From assembly GCA_964405405.1 (NCBI GenBank), contig CAYONT010000048.1, positions 1 to 12,466 of the forward strand: 12,466 nucleotides of DNA. The letters run 5' to 3'. Shown piece after piece: positions 5,024-12,466 of the stretch (positions within the stretch are counted from its first letter, which is position 1; every line of letters starts with the position of its first letter). The notes under the pieces are model-generated. The model saw nothing but the letters and a program-made list of their open reading frames with translations. It was not told the origin of the DNA and ran no database searches. This DNA is from CAMCYM01 sp964405405. GTDB lineage: Bacteria > Bacteroidota > Bacteroidia > Flavobacteriales_D > Sanyastnellaceae. A program made the translations under genes and the position numbers.

Positions 5024-7870
5024 ATGAGGCACATTATTCGCCGTTCTTTACCTGGGTTCATGATCGCTATGGCAGCAGATGCGGCTTTGGCGCTGGATAC
5101 AATTCGGCCTCCAGGTCACCGGCCCCTTGAATCTTCAGTTCATGCATTGGTCGGGGCAAGAGTCGTCACGAAGCCTGGGCAGGAGATCGAAAAGGCGACC
5201 GTCATTCTGAGAGATGGACGCATCATCGCGGTCGGTACAGATGCCGTGGTGCCAGCAGATGCACGGGTGCATGACATGAGCGGCACGACGATCTACGCGG
5301 GCTTCATCGACATGCATGTGTCCTTCGCGAAGTCCGCCAGCTCACGCACAACACAGGGCAACGAAGGTCCGCCCGTCAATGCGCTCGATCTCACCTCGGG
5401 TGCGGGCAGTGGTTTTCTCGGCGTGGCATCAGCGGCGGGAGAGCCTGGGACGAAGTCCGTGGTCACGCCGGAGCGGCGCATGGCGCGGGAGTATGCGCCG
5501 GAAAAGAAGTCGCTCGATGCGCTGCGCAATGAGGGTTTCACAGCGGCGAACATCGTGCCGGATGTGGGCGTCATTCGAGGTGTGAGCGCCTTCGTTTCAC
5601 TGGCGTCGAGTGATCCTGACTTGGCGATCATTCGCCCGGAAAGTTTCCAGCACATCGCCATCGACTCACCGCGATCATCGAAGGAAGACTCGGAGCGGCC
5701 CGAGGCCTATCCAGGCTCGTTGATGGGAGTCATCGCGGTGATCCGCCAGACGCTTCTCGACACGCGCTTTCAGTCCGCCGACCTCGCGCACTTTGAAAAA
5801 AACCCGACGAACCGCCCGCGCCCGGCTTTTGATTCATCACTCGATGCTCTCCTACCCACGACGACGAAAGCCATGCCGGTCATGTTTGAGCCAGCCAGCA
5901 TGTTGATGGTGGATCGTGCCACTCGACTGGCGCAGGAGTTTGATCTGAAACCCATGATCCTCGCCACAGGTCAGGAGTGGCGCAGACCTGATCTCGTCCG
6001 CGAGACGAAAGCGCCCTTCATCGTGCCGGTGGACTTCCCCGAAGCGGTGAAGCTGCCCGAGGACGACGACTGGCTCGCCATGCCGCTGGATCAACTCCGC
6101 GCCTGGGATCACGCGCCGGGCAATGCCGCACTGCTGCGGCGAGAAGGCCGCGAGATCGCGCTCACAACGCATGCGCTCGCGAAGAAGACCTCCTTCCGCA
6201 CGAATGTGCGTCTCGCCATCGCACGTGGTTTGAGTGAGACGGATGCTCTCGCCGCACTCACGACGGTGCCAGCGAAACTCTGCGGCGTGGTGGATCAACT
6301 CGGCAGCATCGAACCAGGGAAACTGGCACATCTCACCGTGTTTGAAAAAGGCCGCGCCTTTGATGAAGACTCGCGCGTCCGTGAAGTGTGGATCGATGGC
6401 AGGCAATTCCTCGCGCCGATGCGTGATGACAAAAAGCCCGCCGCGAAGAAGGACAAGCCCAAGCTGCGCCACGAACTCACCGCCGCAGCGTCGAATCAAG
6501 ATCGCGGTCCCCTGCTCTCACCGAAAGCCGTCTTCATCAAAGATGCCACGATCTGGACCTGCGGACCGGAAGGCCGCATCGAGCACGCGAGCCTGCTTGT
6601 TTCAGGTGGCAAGGTGCGCGCTGTCGGTTCCATCAAAGACGTGCCAGCCGATGCCCATGTCATCGACCTGCCCGGCATCCATATCACGCCCGGCCTGATC
6701 GACTGCCACAGCCACAGCATGATCATGGGCGGCGTGAATGAAGGCACACTGCCGAGCACCTCGATGGTGCGCGTGGCGGATGTGATCAATTCGGAGTCCG
6801 AGACGATCCACCAGCAGCTCGCCGGTGGCCTCACGGTGGCGAACCAACTGCACGGCTCCGCGAATCCCATCGGCGGGCAGAACTGCGTCATCAAACTGCG
6901 TGATGGTGCCACACCGGACGGATTAAAACTCAAAGGCGCGCCCGAGGGCATCAAGTTCGCACTCGGTGAAAACGTGAAGCAGGCCAACTGGGGAGACGCC
7001 TTCAAATTCCGCTTCCCGCAGAGCCGCATGGGCGTGCCTGCCTTTCATACAAATCGCTTCACCGCCGCGCAGCACTACATGGCAGCGCTGGCAAAAAAGG
7101 GTGGCCCACCTGTGCGGCGTGATCTGGAACTCGAAGCCATCGCCGAAATCATTCGCGGTGAGCGGCTCATCCATTGCCACAGCTACCGGCAGGACGAGAT
7201 CCTCGCCTTTCTGCGCGTGATGGAGAGCTTCAAAGTCCGCGTCGCCACACTCCAGCACATCCTCGAGGGCTACAAAGTCGCCGATGAAATCGCCAAGCAT
7301 GGTGCAGGTGCGTCTGCCTTCTCCGACTGGTGGGCTTACAAGTTCGAGGTGCTGGATGCCATCCCCTACGCAGGAAGCATCATGCGTGAGCGCGGCGTCG
7401 TGGTGTCCTTCAACTCCGACTCCTCCGACCACGCACGACGCATGAATCTCGAAGCCGCGAAGGCTGTGAAGTATGGCGGCACCAGCGAAGAAGAAGCGCT
7501 GAAATTCGTCACGCTGAATCCCGCCAAGCAATTGCGCATCGACAAGCAGGTCGGCTCACTCGAAACGGGCAAAGACGGTGACTTCGTCGTGTGGAGCGGG
7601 CATCCGCTGGCCACCAGCAGCGTATGTTTGCAGACCTGGATCGAGGGCAAACAATACTTCGAGCGTGAGGCCGCCCACAGTCGCGCCGCCGCCCGCCACA
7701 CCGAGCATCTCGCACTCATCGAGAAGGCGAAGAAGATCGCCACTGACTCCAGCGCAGACTCCGCCGATGCGAAGGCCGAGGCAAAATTCTTCTTCCGCGC
7801 CCTGGAGGAACGCCAGGGCCACCTCTGCGTTGATTGCTGCATGGACCGCGAACTCTCATGGAAAAACTAA
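5024..7870 (+). CDS. Exported tandem double-domain amidohydrolase
   Basis: A 948-residue protein with two amidohydrolase-superfamily modules in tandem. The N-terminus (MRHIIRRSLPGFMIAMAADAALA) resembles a signal peptide. Module 1 spans about 38-465: it starts with the small beta-sandwich (VGARVVTKPGQEIEKATVILRDGRIIAVG), and its metal motif is degraded to GFIDMHVS, keeping His97 but with Ser99 for the second His. It ends in LGSIEPGKLAHLTVFE. A Lys-rich linker (about 468-482) follows. Module 2 (about 498-885) has GLIDCHSH with His562/His564, IHCHSYRQDEI (His717/His719), LQHILEGYK (His745) and FNSDSSDH (Asp799), so it is the likely catalytic half. Intact relatives hydrolyse amide or related bonds of cyclic or peptide-like compounds; the substrate here is unknown. 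The tail after 885 is helical and ends CVDCCMDRELSWKN. The last 13 bp overlap the next gene, indicating translational coupling. Confidence 0.92.
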   Translation: MRHIIRRSLPGFMIAMAADAALALDTIRPPGHRPLESSVHALVGARVVTKPGQEIEKATVILRDGRIIAVGTDAVVPADARVHDMSGTTIYAGFIDMHVSFAKSASSRTTQGNEGPPVNALDLTSGAGSGFLGVASAAGEPGTKSVVTPERRMAREYAPEKKSLDALRNEGFTAANIVPDVGVIRGVSAFVSLASSDPDLAIIRPESFQHIAIDSPRSSKEDSERPEAYPGSLMGVIAVIRQTLLDTRFQSADLAHFEKNPTNRPRPAFDSSLDALLPTTTKAMPVMFEPASMLMVDRATRLAQEFDLKPMILATGQEWRRPDLVRETKAPFIVPVDFPEAVKLPEDDDWLAMPLDQLRAWDHAPGNAALLRREGREIALTTHALAKKTSFRTNVRLAIARGLSETDALAALTTVPAKLCGVVDQLGSIEPGKLAHLTVFEKGRAFDEDSRVREVWIDGRQFLAPMRDDKKPAAKKDKPKLRHELTAAASNQDRGPLLSPKAVFIKDATIWTCGPEGRIEHASLLVSGGKVRAVGSIKDVPADAHVIDLPGIHITPGLIDCHSHSMIMGGVNEGTLPSTSMVRVADVINSESETIHQQLAGGLTVANQLHGSANPIGGQNCVIKLRDGATPDGLKLKGAPEGIKFALGENVKQANWGDAFKFRFPQSRMGVPAFHTNRFTAAQHYMAALAKKGGPPVRRDLELEAIAEIIRGERLIHCHSYRQDEILAFLRVMESFKVRVATLQHILEGYKVADEIAKHGAGASAFSDWWAYKFEVLDAIPYAGSIMRERGVVVSFNSDSSDHARRMNLEAAKAVKYGGTSEEEALKFVTLNPAKQLRIDKQVGSLETGKDGDFVVWSGHPLATSSVCLQTWIEGKQYFEREAAHSRAAARHTEHLALIEKAKKIATDSSADSADAKAEAKFFFRALEERQGHLCVDCCMDRELSWKN

Positions 7871-9129
7871 TTCTCACACTCATCGCCGCCCTCACCGCGA
7901 CTGCCTCCGCCGACACGCTGCTGCTGCGCGGAGCCACCGTGCATACGGTGACAAAAGGCACGCTTGCCACTGCTGACGTGCTCATCCGCGATGGCAAGAT
8001 CGCGGAAGTCGCCGAGAAGATCGACGCGAAGGCGGAGCGCACGCTTGACCTCAAAGGGCTGCATCTTTTTCCCGGACTCATCAGTGCCAGCACGGACCTC
8101 GGTCTCGTCGAAGTGGCTGGAGTGCGCGCCTCGGTGGATGATCGCGAGACGGGCGAGTTCACACCCGAGGTGGAGGCGTGGCTCGCGGTGAATCCCGATT
8201 CCGAAATGATTCCCGTGGCACGTGCAAACGGCATCACCCACTTCGCGCCGACACCGCAGGGCAAGCACATCACCGGCACCTCCGCGCTGCTCGCCACCCG
8301 CGGCTGGACCATTGAGGACATGCTCGTGCAGCGGGGCAGCGCCATGCATCTCGTGTGGCCGGATCACTCGCTGAGCGTCCCTGGACCGAACCCAAAGCCC
8401 GACGCCAAATCTCTCGACGACCAAGCTCGTGAGCGAAAAGAGAAGGTGCGCAGCATCGAGCAGTTCTTCGCCGATGCCGAAGCGTGGTCAAAACACCCCG
8501 CCAGCAGCGCACCCGTGCCTGCCTGGGAGGCCATGCAGCCGGTATTGCGCGGTGAAGTGCCGCTCATGATCCACGCGCAGGGCTTGCGTGAGATCCGCGC
8601 TGCTTTGAACTGGTCCGAAGCGCATCCCAAACTGCGTCTTACTCTCGTGGGTGGACGCGACGCCTGGCAGCTCGCCGATGAACTCGCCAAACGAAAAGTC
8701 GCCGTGATCTACAGCGAGGTCTTCGCTCTGCCCTCGCGCACCAGCGATGCCTACGACGTGCAGTTCAGCGCACCCGCCGTGCTGCACAATGCCGGCGTCA
8801 CTGTGGCAATCAGTGAAGGTCTCGAACGCGCCAGCGCCTCCGGCCAGCGCAATCTCCCCTACATCGCCGCCCAGGCTGCCGCCTTTGGTTTGCCCGCCGA
8901 TGCCGCACTTGCTGCCATCACGCTCGTTCCAGCTCAGCTTCACGGCGCAGCCGCTCGTCTCGGCAGCATTGAGCCCGGCAAAGACGCCTCTCTTTTCGCC
9001 GCCACAGGCGACATCCTCGACATCCGCAGTGAGGTGAAGCATCTCTGGATCAGCGGTGCCGAGCAATCCCTCGAAACCAAACACACCCGCCTCGCTGAGA
9101 AGTATCGCGCCCGTCCCAAAGCCCCCTAG
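7858..9129 (+). CDS. Exported amidohydrolase-like protein lacking metal ligands
   Basis: A 423-residue single-module protein. The ATG at 7858 is chosen over an in-frame TTG at 7834 because it places a signal peptide (MEKLILTLIAALTATASA) at the N-terminus. The start overlaps the stop of the upstream gene by 13 bp. The amidohydrolase framework is plain: GATVHTVTKGTLATADVLIRDGKIAEV, then FPGLISASTDLGL, MIHAQGLREI, LTLVGGRDAWQLADELAKRKVAVI, and the terminal LGSIEPGKDASLFA. The canonical IDxHxH is replaced by IS-A-S-T-D (Ser76, Ser78, Asp80), and the late catalytic Asp position reads AISEGL. His239 in MIHAQG is retained. It should therefore be inactive as a classical metal-dependent amidohydrolase, unless it uses other residues. 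It is most like the degenerate first module of its upstream partner, especially in the last 90 residues. A structural or regulatory partner role is inferred from the coupling, not shown. Confidence 0.92.
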   Translation: MEKLILTLIAALTATASADTLLLRGATVHTVTKGTLATADVLIRDGKIAEVAEKIDAKAERTLDLKGLHLFPGLISASTDLGLVEVAGVRASVDDRETGEFTPEVEAWLAVNPDSEMIPVARANGITHFAPTPQGKHITGTSALLATRGWTIEDMLVQRGSAMHLVWPDHSLSVPGPNPKPDAKSLDDQARERKEKVRSIEQFFADAEAWSKHPASSAPVPAWEAMQPVLRGEVPLMIHAQGLREIRAALNWSEAHPKLRLTLVGGRDAWQLADELAKRKVAVIYSEVFALPSRTSDAYDVQFSAPAVLHNAGVTVAISEGLERASASGQRNLPYIAAQAAAFGLPADAALAAITLVPAQLHGAAARLGSIEPGKDASLFAATGDILDIRSEVKHLWISGAEQSLETKHTRLAEKYRARPKAP

Positions 9130-9135
9130 CACACC

Positions 9136-10851
9136 ATGAAGCCGCACCTCACCACCCTCTTGCTGATCATCGCCACGGCAGCCGCTGGACAGCCGACGCT
9201 CCATACTTATGACCGCATCCAGCTCACGGACATCTACTACTCCGAAGGCGTCAACGCGGCGGACATCAACAACGATGGAAACATGGATGCCATCTACGGC
9301 CCATTCTGGTTTGCCGGGCCGGACTTCAAAACAAAGCACCTCATCTACAAAGCCTTCCCCCAACCACGCGAGGCCTACGCGAACCATTTCTTCGCCTGGA
9401 CATACGACTTCAATGGCGATGGCTGGGCGGACATTCTCACCGCCGGATTCCCGGGCACTCCAGCTTACTTGTATCAAAACCCCGGTAAAGAAGGCCACGA
9501 TGCGCCATGGCCAAAGCATGAGGTATTCGACTGGGTGTCGAACGAGTCGCCGCACTTCGTGAACCTCGTCGATAAAGAGAAGCCGGTGCTCGTCTGCACG
9601 CGCGATGGCTACTTTGGCTATGTGGAGCCGAGCTGGAATGTACCTTTTGAGAAGTGGAACTTCTATCCCATCTCGGATCGCATCGCGCCGACGAAGTTCG
9701 GGCATGGCCTCGGCGTGGGCGATGTGAACAGCGATGGTCGTCAGGACGTCCTCATGAAGGACGGCTGGTTCGAGCAGCCTGAAGACCTGACCCAGGGTCA
9801 TTGGACGCTGCACAAGGCCGCCTTCGCCCCTCGCGGCGGTGCCGAGATGTTTGCCTATGATGTGGATGGCGATGGCGACAACGACGTCATCACCAGCCTC
9901 GCCGCGCATGAGTTCGGTCTCGCATGGCATGAGCAAACTGCGACGGGATTCAAAGAACATCTCATCATGGGCGACCGCCCAGCGCAGAACCGTTATGGCG
10001 TCGTCTTCAGCGAGCTGCACAGCGTCCAGCTCGCCGACATGGACGGCGACGGCCTGAAGGACATCGTCACCGGCAAGACCTACTGGTCTCATCACAAAAA
10101 ATCACCCATGTGGGATGCTGGCGCGGTGGTCTATTGGTTCAAACTCAAACGCGGTAGCGATGGCGTGGACTGGGTGCCGATGAAAGCTGACGGCGAGGCG
10201 GGCATTGGCCGTCAGGTCATCATCAAAGATGTGAACGGCGACAAACTTCCCGACATCCTCACCGGCGGCATGAAAGGTGCGCATGTGCTGCTGCATCGTG
10301 TGAAGCAAGTCTCCGAAGTTGAATGGCAGGCCGCGCAACCGAAGCGAGTGACCATCGTCGAGACACCTCCGCTGCGTGGCGGCCCTCCCCTTTTCGATGA
10401 AGCAACGAATAGCGTCCCCGATGTCATCGAGGGCGAGTCGATCACTACCAAGCCCAGCAAGGGGTCCGTGGCACCGCAGAGCATGAAGAACTTCACCGCA
10501 GGCCGTTGGAGCGGTGCTTCGCAGCTCTTCTGGCGCGGCGGAGATGTCGGCGACACGCTTGAGATTGAGCTGAAGGTGGACAAGGAGGCCGAATACACGC
10601 TGGAGAGCGTTTTCACCATCGCGCCGGACTACGCCATCGTGGAACTCACGCTCGATGGCAAACCTTTGGGCGACCCCATCGACCTCTACGACGCCACAAG
10701 AGTATCCACCACTGGTGTGCTGGAACATCAGGTTGGCAAATTGGCCGCAGGTTCTCACAAGCTGGGCATCCGTATCAGCGGCACGAACCCAACAGCCAAG
10801 CCTTCAAAGTATGTCGGGCTGGATTTTGTGAAGCTCTTCCGCAAGAGATGA
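9136..10851 (+). CDS. Exported FG-GAP/VCBS-repeat beta-propeller protein
   Basis: A 571-residue secreted protein beginning 6 bp after the amidohydrolase stop, so almost certainly in the same transcript. Residues 1-18 (MKPHLTTLLLIIATAAAG) are a signal peptide. Six Ca-binding DxNxDGxxD-type motifs mark the blades of a beta-propeller: DINNDGNMD (43-51), DFNGDGWAD (91-99), DVNSDGRQD (196-204), DVDGDGDND (242-250), DMDGDGLKD (301-309) and DVNGDKLPD (365-373, Gly replaced by Lys). A C-terminal beta-sandwich-like domain (about 430-571) includes VIEGES, VELTLDGKPLGDPIDLYD and GSHKLGIRISG and ends YVGLDFVKLF, resembling carbohydrate-binding or adhesive add-on domains. Proteins of this build usually bind ligands or surfaces rather than catalyse. 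Its stop codon touches the stop of the convergent DUF1552 gene. No clear Shine-Dalgarno precedes the ATG, so coupling to the preceding gene is likely. Confidence 0.93.
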   Translation: MKPHLTTLLLIIATAAAGQPTLHTYDRIQLTDIYYSEGVNAADINNDGNMDAIYGPFWFAGPDFKTKHLIYKAFPQPREAYANHFFAWTYDFNGDGWADILTAGFPGTPAYLYQNPGKEGHDAPWPKHEVFDWVSNESPHFVNLVDKEKPVLVCTRDGYFGYVEPSWNVPFEKWNFYPISDRIAPTKFGHGLGVGDVNSDGRQDVLMKDGWFEQPEDLTQGHWTLHKAAFAPRGGAEMFAYDVDGDGDNDVITSLAAHEFGLAWHEQTATGFKEHLIMGDRPAQNRYGVVFSELHSVQLADMDGDGLKDIVTGKTYWSHHKKSPMWDAGAVVYWFKLKRGSDGVDWVPMKADGEAGIGRQVIIKDVNGDKLPDILTGGMKGAHVLLHRVKQVSEVEWQAAQPKRVTIVETPPLRGGPPLFDEATNSVPDVIEGESITTKPSKGSVAPQSMKNFTAGRWSGASQLFWRGGDVGDTLEIELKVDKEAEYTLESVFTIAPDYAIVELTLDGKPLGDPIDLYDATRVSTTGVLEHQVGKLAAGSHKLGIRISGTNPTAKPSKYVGLDFVKLFRKR

Positions 10852-12114
10852 CTACGCAGCCTCCAGTCCGCGCATCGTCGTCTCACTCGTCGCAAAGCGT
10901 TCCTCTTCGAGACCGAGTCGTTGCAGTGAACTCAAATACAGGTTCGGCAGCGGATAGTTGTCCTTCTGGTCAAAGGCCAGATGCTGGCCGTGCTTGAAGC
11001 CGCCACCGGCGAAGAGGACGGGCATGTTCTTGTTGTCGTGATTGGAGGCGTTGCCGAGGTTCGAGGTCAGCAGGACCATCGTGTCGTCGAGCAGCTTGTC
11101 TGCCTTGAGCTTGCGCAGAAACGCGGCCCACTCGTTGATCGCCGCCTGCTCCACCAGCGCGAGCTGTGCCAGCTTTTCCTCGTCCATGCCGTGATGGCTG
11201 AGCGTGTGGTAACTCTCATCCACGCCTTCGATTCCTTGAACGGAGTTGCCCGTGACGTGAAGCGTGATGAAGCGCGTGCTGTCGGTCATCAGCGCCATGT
11301 GGACAATGTCGAGAAAGATCCGCTCCACAGCCGTTTCGTTGTCGCGCGGGATCTGCGTTGGCGGCTTGAGCGCCACTTTCGGCTTCGGTTTGTGCGTCCA
11401 TGCCTCGTTCGCGGCGAGACGCTGCTCCAGCTCACGCACGCTGGTGAACCACGCGTCCATCTTGTCGCGATCCCCTGCCCCCAGTTCGCGCTGGAGTGAC
11501 TTTGCCTCCGCACCGACCACATCCATCACACTGCGGCCCTGGCGGATGAGTTCCGCCTGCCGTTCCTGCTCCACGGGCGTGTCATTCACGAAAAGCCGCG
11601 TGAAGAGCTTCATCGCGCTGTTTTCAGCCGGAATCATCGAGCCGTTCTCGGTGTAGCTCGGGCTCGTCTGCGAGTTCGTGTTCAGCACGAGCGATGGGAA
11701 CCGCGTCTCATGCCCCAGGTGCTTGGCCATGAGCTGGTCGAGCGAGATCGTGTTTCGCGTCGTCGAGCCCCGCGCATTCGGACAAGCCGAAAAGATGCTC
11801 CCCTCCGCCGTGTGTCCACCCGTGACGCCGGGATGCGATGAACCCGACACCACCGTGAAATCCTCCCGCAAATCCTGAATGCCCGCGAGGTAGCGCGAAG
11901 GCTTGTAGTCACGCCCGCTGCCCACCGGCACCAGGTTCGGATTGTGCAGCCCCAGCGCGAGACTCATCCCGACGAATCGCTTCGCCTGCTTCGTCTCTTT
12001 GACCGCCGCAAAAGCAGGCGTCATCGCTTCGAGCAAAGGTAAACCAAGCGTGATGCCAGCGCCACGCAACATCGCGCGCCTGGAGAGGTGTTTCTGAAAG
12101 GTAAAAGTGCTCAT
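10852..12114 (-). CDS. Tat-exported DUF1552 family protein
   Basis: A 420-residue member of the DUF1552 family, common in planctomycetes and verrucomicrobia and of unknown biochemical function. The N-terminus (MSTFTFQKHLSRRAMLRGAG, then ITLGLPLLEAMTPAFA) is a twin-arginine signal with Arg12-Arg13, so the protein is probably exported folded, perhaps with a cofactor or metal. Family landmarks are RFVGMSLALGLHNPNLVP, SGSSHPGVTGGHTAEGSIFS, NTISLDQLMAKHLG, PSLVLNTNS, DSTRFITLHVTGN, SYHTLSHHG and LTSNLGNASNHDNKNMPVLFAGG. The overall layout, with its SNLGNASNHDNKNMP segment, recalls alkaline-phosphatase-like or DUF1501-type proteins, but that is only an analogy. Family members often sit beside PSD1 or DUF1587/1592 cytochrome-type genes; none is visible in this window. 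The frame stays open upstream to a GTG at 12360, but that extension would overlap the divergent gene and has no signal. The ATG at 12114 is chosen because the Tat signal begins there. Confidence 0.93.
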   Translation of the reverse strand: MSTFTFQKHLSRRAMLRGAGITLGLPLLEAMTPAFAAVKETKQAKRFVGMSLALGLHNPNLVPVGSGRDYKPSRYLAGIQDLREDFTVVSGSSHPGVTGGHTAEGSIFSACPNARGSTTRNTISLDQLMAKHLGHETRFPSLVLNTNSQTSPSYTENGSMIPAENSAMKLFTRLFVNDTPVEQERQAELIRQGRSVMDVVGAEAKSLQRELGAGDRDKMDAWFTSVRELEQRLAANEAWTHKPKPKVALKPPTQIPRDNETAVERIFLDIVHMALMTDSTRFITLHVTGNSVQGIEGVDESYHTLSHHGMDEEKLAQLALVEQAAINEWAAFLRKLKADKLLDDTMVLLTSNLGNASNHDNKNMPVLFAGGGFKHGQHLAFDQKDNYPLPNLYLSSLQRLGLEEERFATSETTMRGLEAA

Positions 12115-12211
12115 GGGGGGTGTATTTGCGAACGAGAAATATCCATGCCTCTTTCGTGATATTCCTTGGCGGGACATTGACGTAATCCAGCCTTCCGCTT
12201 GATTGCCCCCG

Positions 12212-12466
12212 ATGTCAAAAGTCCTCACCCCGCTCCCCCAACACCGCAACCTCGCCGATTGGTTGTGCCGGGAGGAGAAGGAAGTCTGGCGATGGTTTGC
12301 GGAAAAGGAGAAAACAGCCACGGATGCCGAGCAGGTCCGGCTTTCGCTGTTGCGTGACACCTACCGCCTCGATGCCGAAGCCCATCCAGAGGTGTTTCGT
12401 GAAATTGCGGCCGCCTGTGAAGCGCTGGGGATTCAGGCACAAGTCTTTGCCTATCAGGCGCAGGAC
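12212..12466 (+). CDS. Probable M48-type metallopeptidase, N-terminal part only
   Basis: The frame is open from ATG at 12212 to the window end, 85 codons without a stop. It begins MSKVLTPLPQHRNLADWLCR and continues with a Glu/Lys-rich helix. LRDTYRLDAEAHPEVFREIA, then ACEALGIQAQVFAYQAQD, closely matches the pre-catalytic region I associate with bacterial M48 (HtpX/YcaL-like) zinc proteases, in which YRLD.EAHPEL precedes the HExxH helix. The HExxH itself would lie beyond the edge, so catalysis cannot be checked. There is no signal peptide in the first residues. It is transcribed divergently from the DUF1552 gene across a 97-bp spacer. The coding call is firm; the family call is moderate. Confidence 0.6.
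   Translation, partial: MSKVLTPLPQHRNLADWLCREEKEVWRWFAEKEKTATDAEQVRLSLLRDTYRLDAEAHPEVFREIAAACEALGIQAQVFAYQAQD

Noticed and set aside
8488..10095. Long 535-codon open frame on the minus strand
   Set aside because: It lies antisense to the amidohydrolase-like and FG-GAP genes, both of which have signal peptides and clear family motifs. Its translation shows no recognisable domain and reflects codon bias of the true genes.
12115..12211. TTGACG at 12177-12182 as a -35 box for the peptidase gene
   Set aside because: No acceptable -10 hexamer follows at 16-18 bp, and the site would leave almost no leader.
12115..12360. Upstream GTG start for the DUF1552 gene at 12360
   Set aside because: The extension overlaps the divergent peptidase gene and would bury the twin-arginine signal.

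Overview
The window looks like chromosomal DNA of a Verrucomicrobiota bacterium (Prosthecobacter/Verrucomicrobiaceae-like), with a planctomycete as second choice. This is inferred from gene content: two exported Cys-type sulfatases, a Tat-exported DUF1552 protein, long exported amidohydrolases and an FG-GAP/VCBS protein are a typical PVC-superphylum mix, and base composition is moderately GC-rich throughout. There are seven well-supported genes (two cut by the window edges, one of them the first sulfatase), a partial probable M48 peptidase, one doubtful 46-codon ORF and one repeat-rich spacer. No rRNA, tRNA, CRISPR array, integrase or intact insertion sequence was seen.

Left part, minus strand: an edge-truncated sulfatase (1-1203), a B12-binding radical SAM protein of the DUF4080 type (1311-2858), a spacer of about 590 bp (2859-3451) and a second sulfatase (3452-4915). 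The spacer carries a degenerate ACAGGATT-type repeat, a short ORF that may be a gene remnant, and two GGAAT-NN-ATTCC palindromes. The radical SAM gene itself contains a perfect 16-bp inverted repeat in the stretch that encodes the linker between its two main domains.

Centre, plus strand: a compact three-gene unit reading away from the second sulfatase. It holds a 948-residue double amidohydrolase (5024-7870), a second amidohydrolase overlapping it by 13 bp (7858-9129), and a six-motif Ca-binding FG-GAP/VCBS protein 6 bp further on (9136-10851). Of the three amidohydrolase modules encoded here, only the C-terminal half of the first protein keeps the HxH metal motif and the other expected ligands; the other two are degenerate. 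All three proteins have plausible export signals.

Right part: a DUF1552 protein with a twin-arginine signal (10852-12114, minus) meets the FG-GAP gene stop codon to stop codon with no base between. Diverging from it is the 5' end of a probable M48-type metallopeptidase gene (12212 to the edge, plus).

Taken together the locus suggests an exported or surface programme for handling sulfated or complex extracellular organic matter. This is inference from families; no substrate can be read from the sequence. The parts most worth a second look are the amidohydrolase cassette with two apparently dead modules and the hairpin element accommodated inside a coding region.
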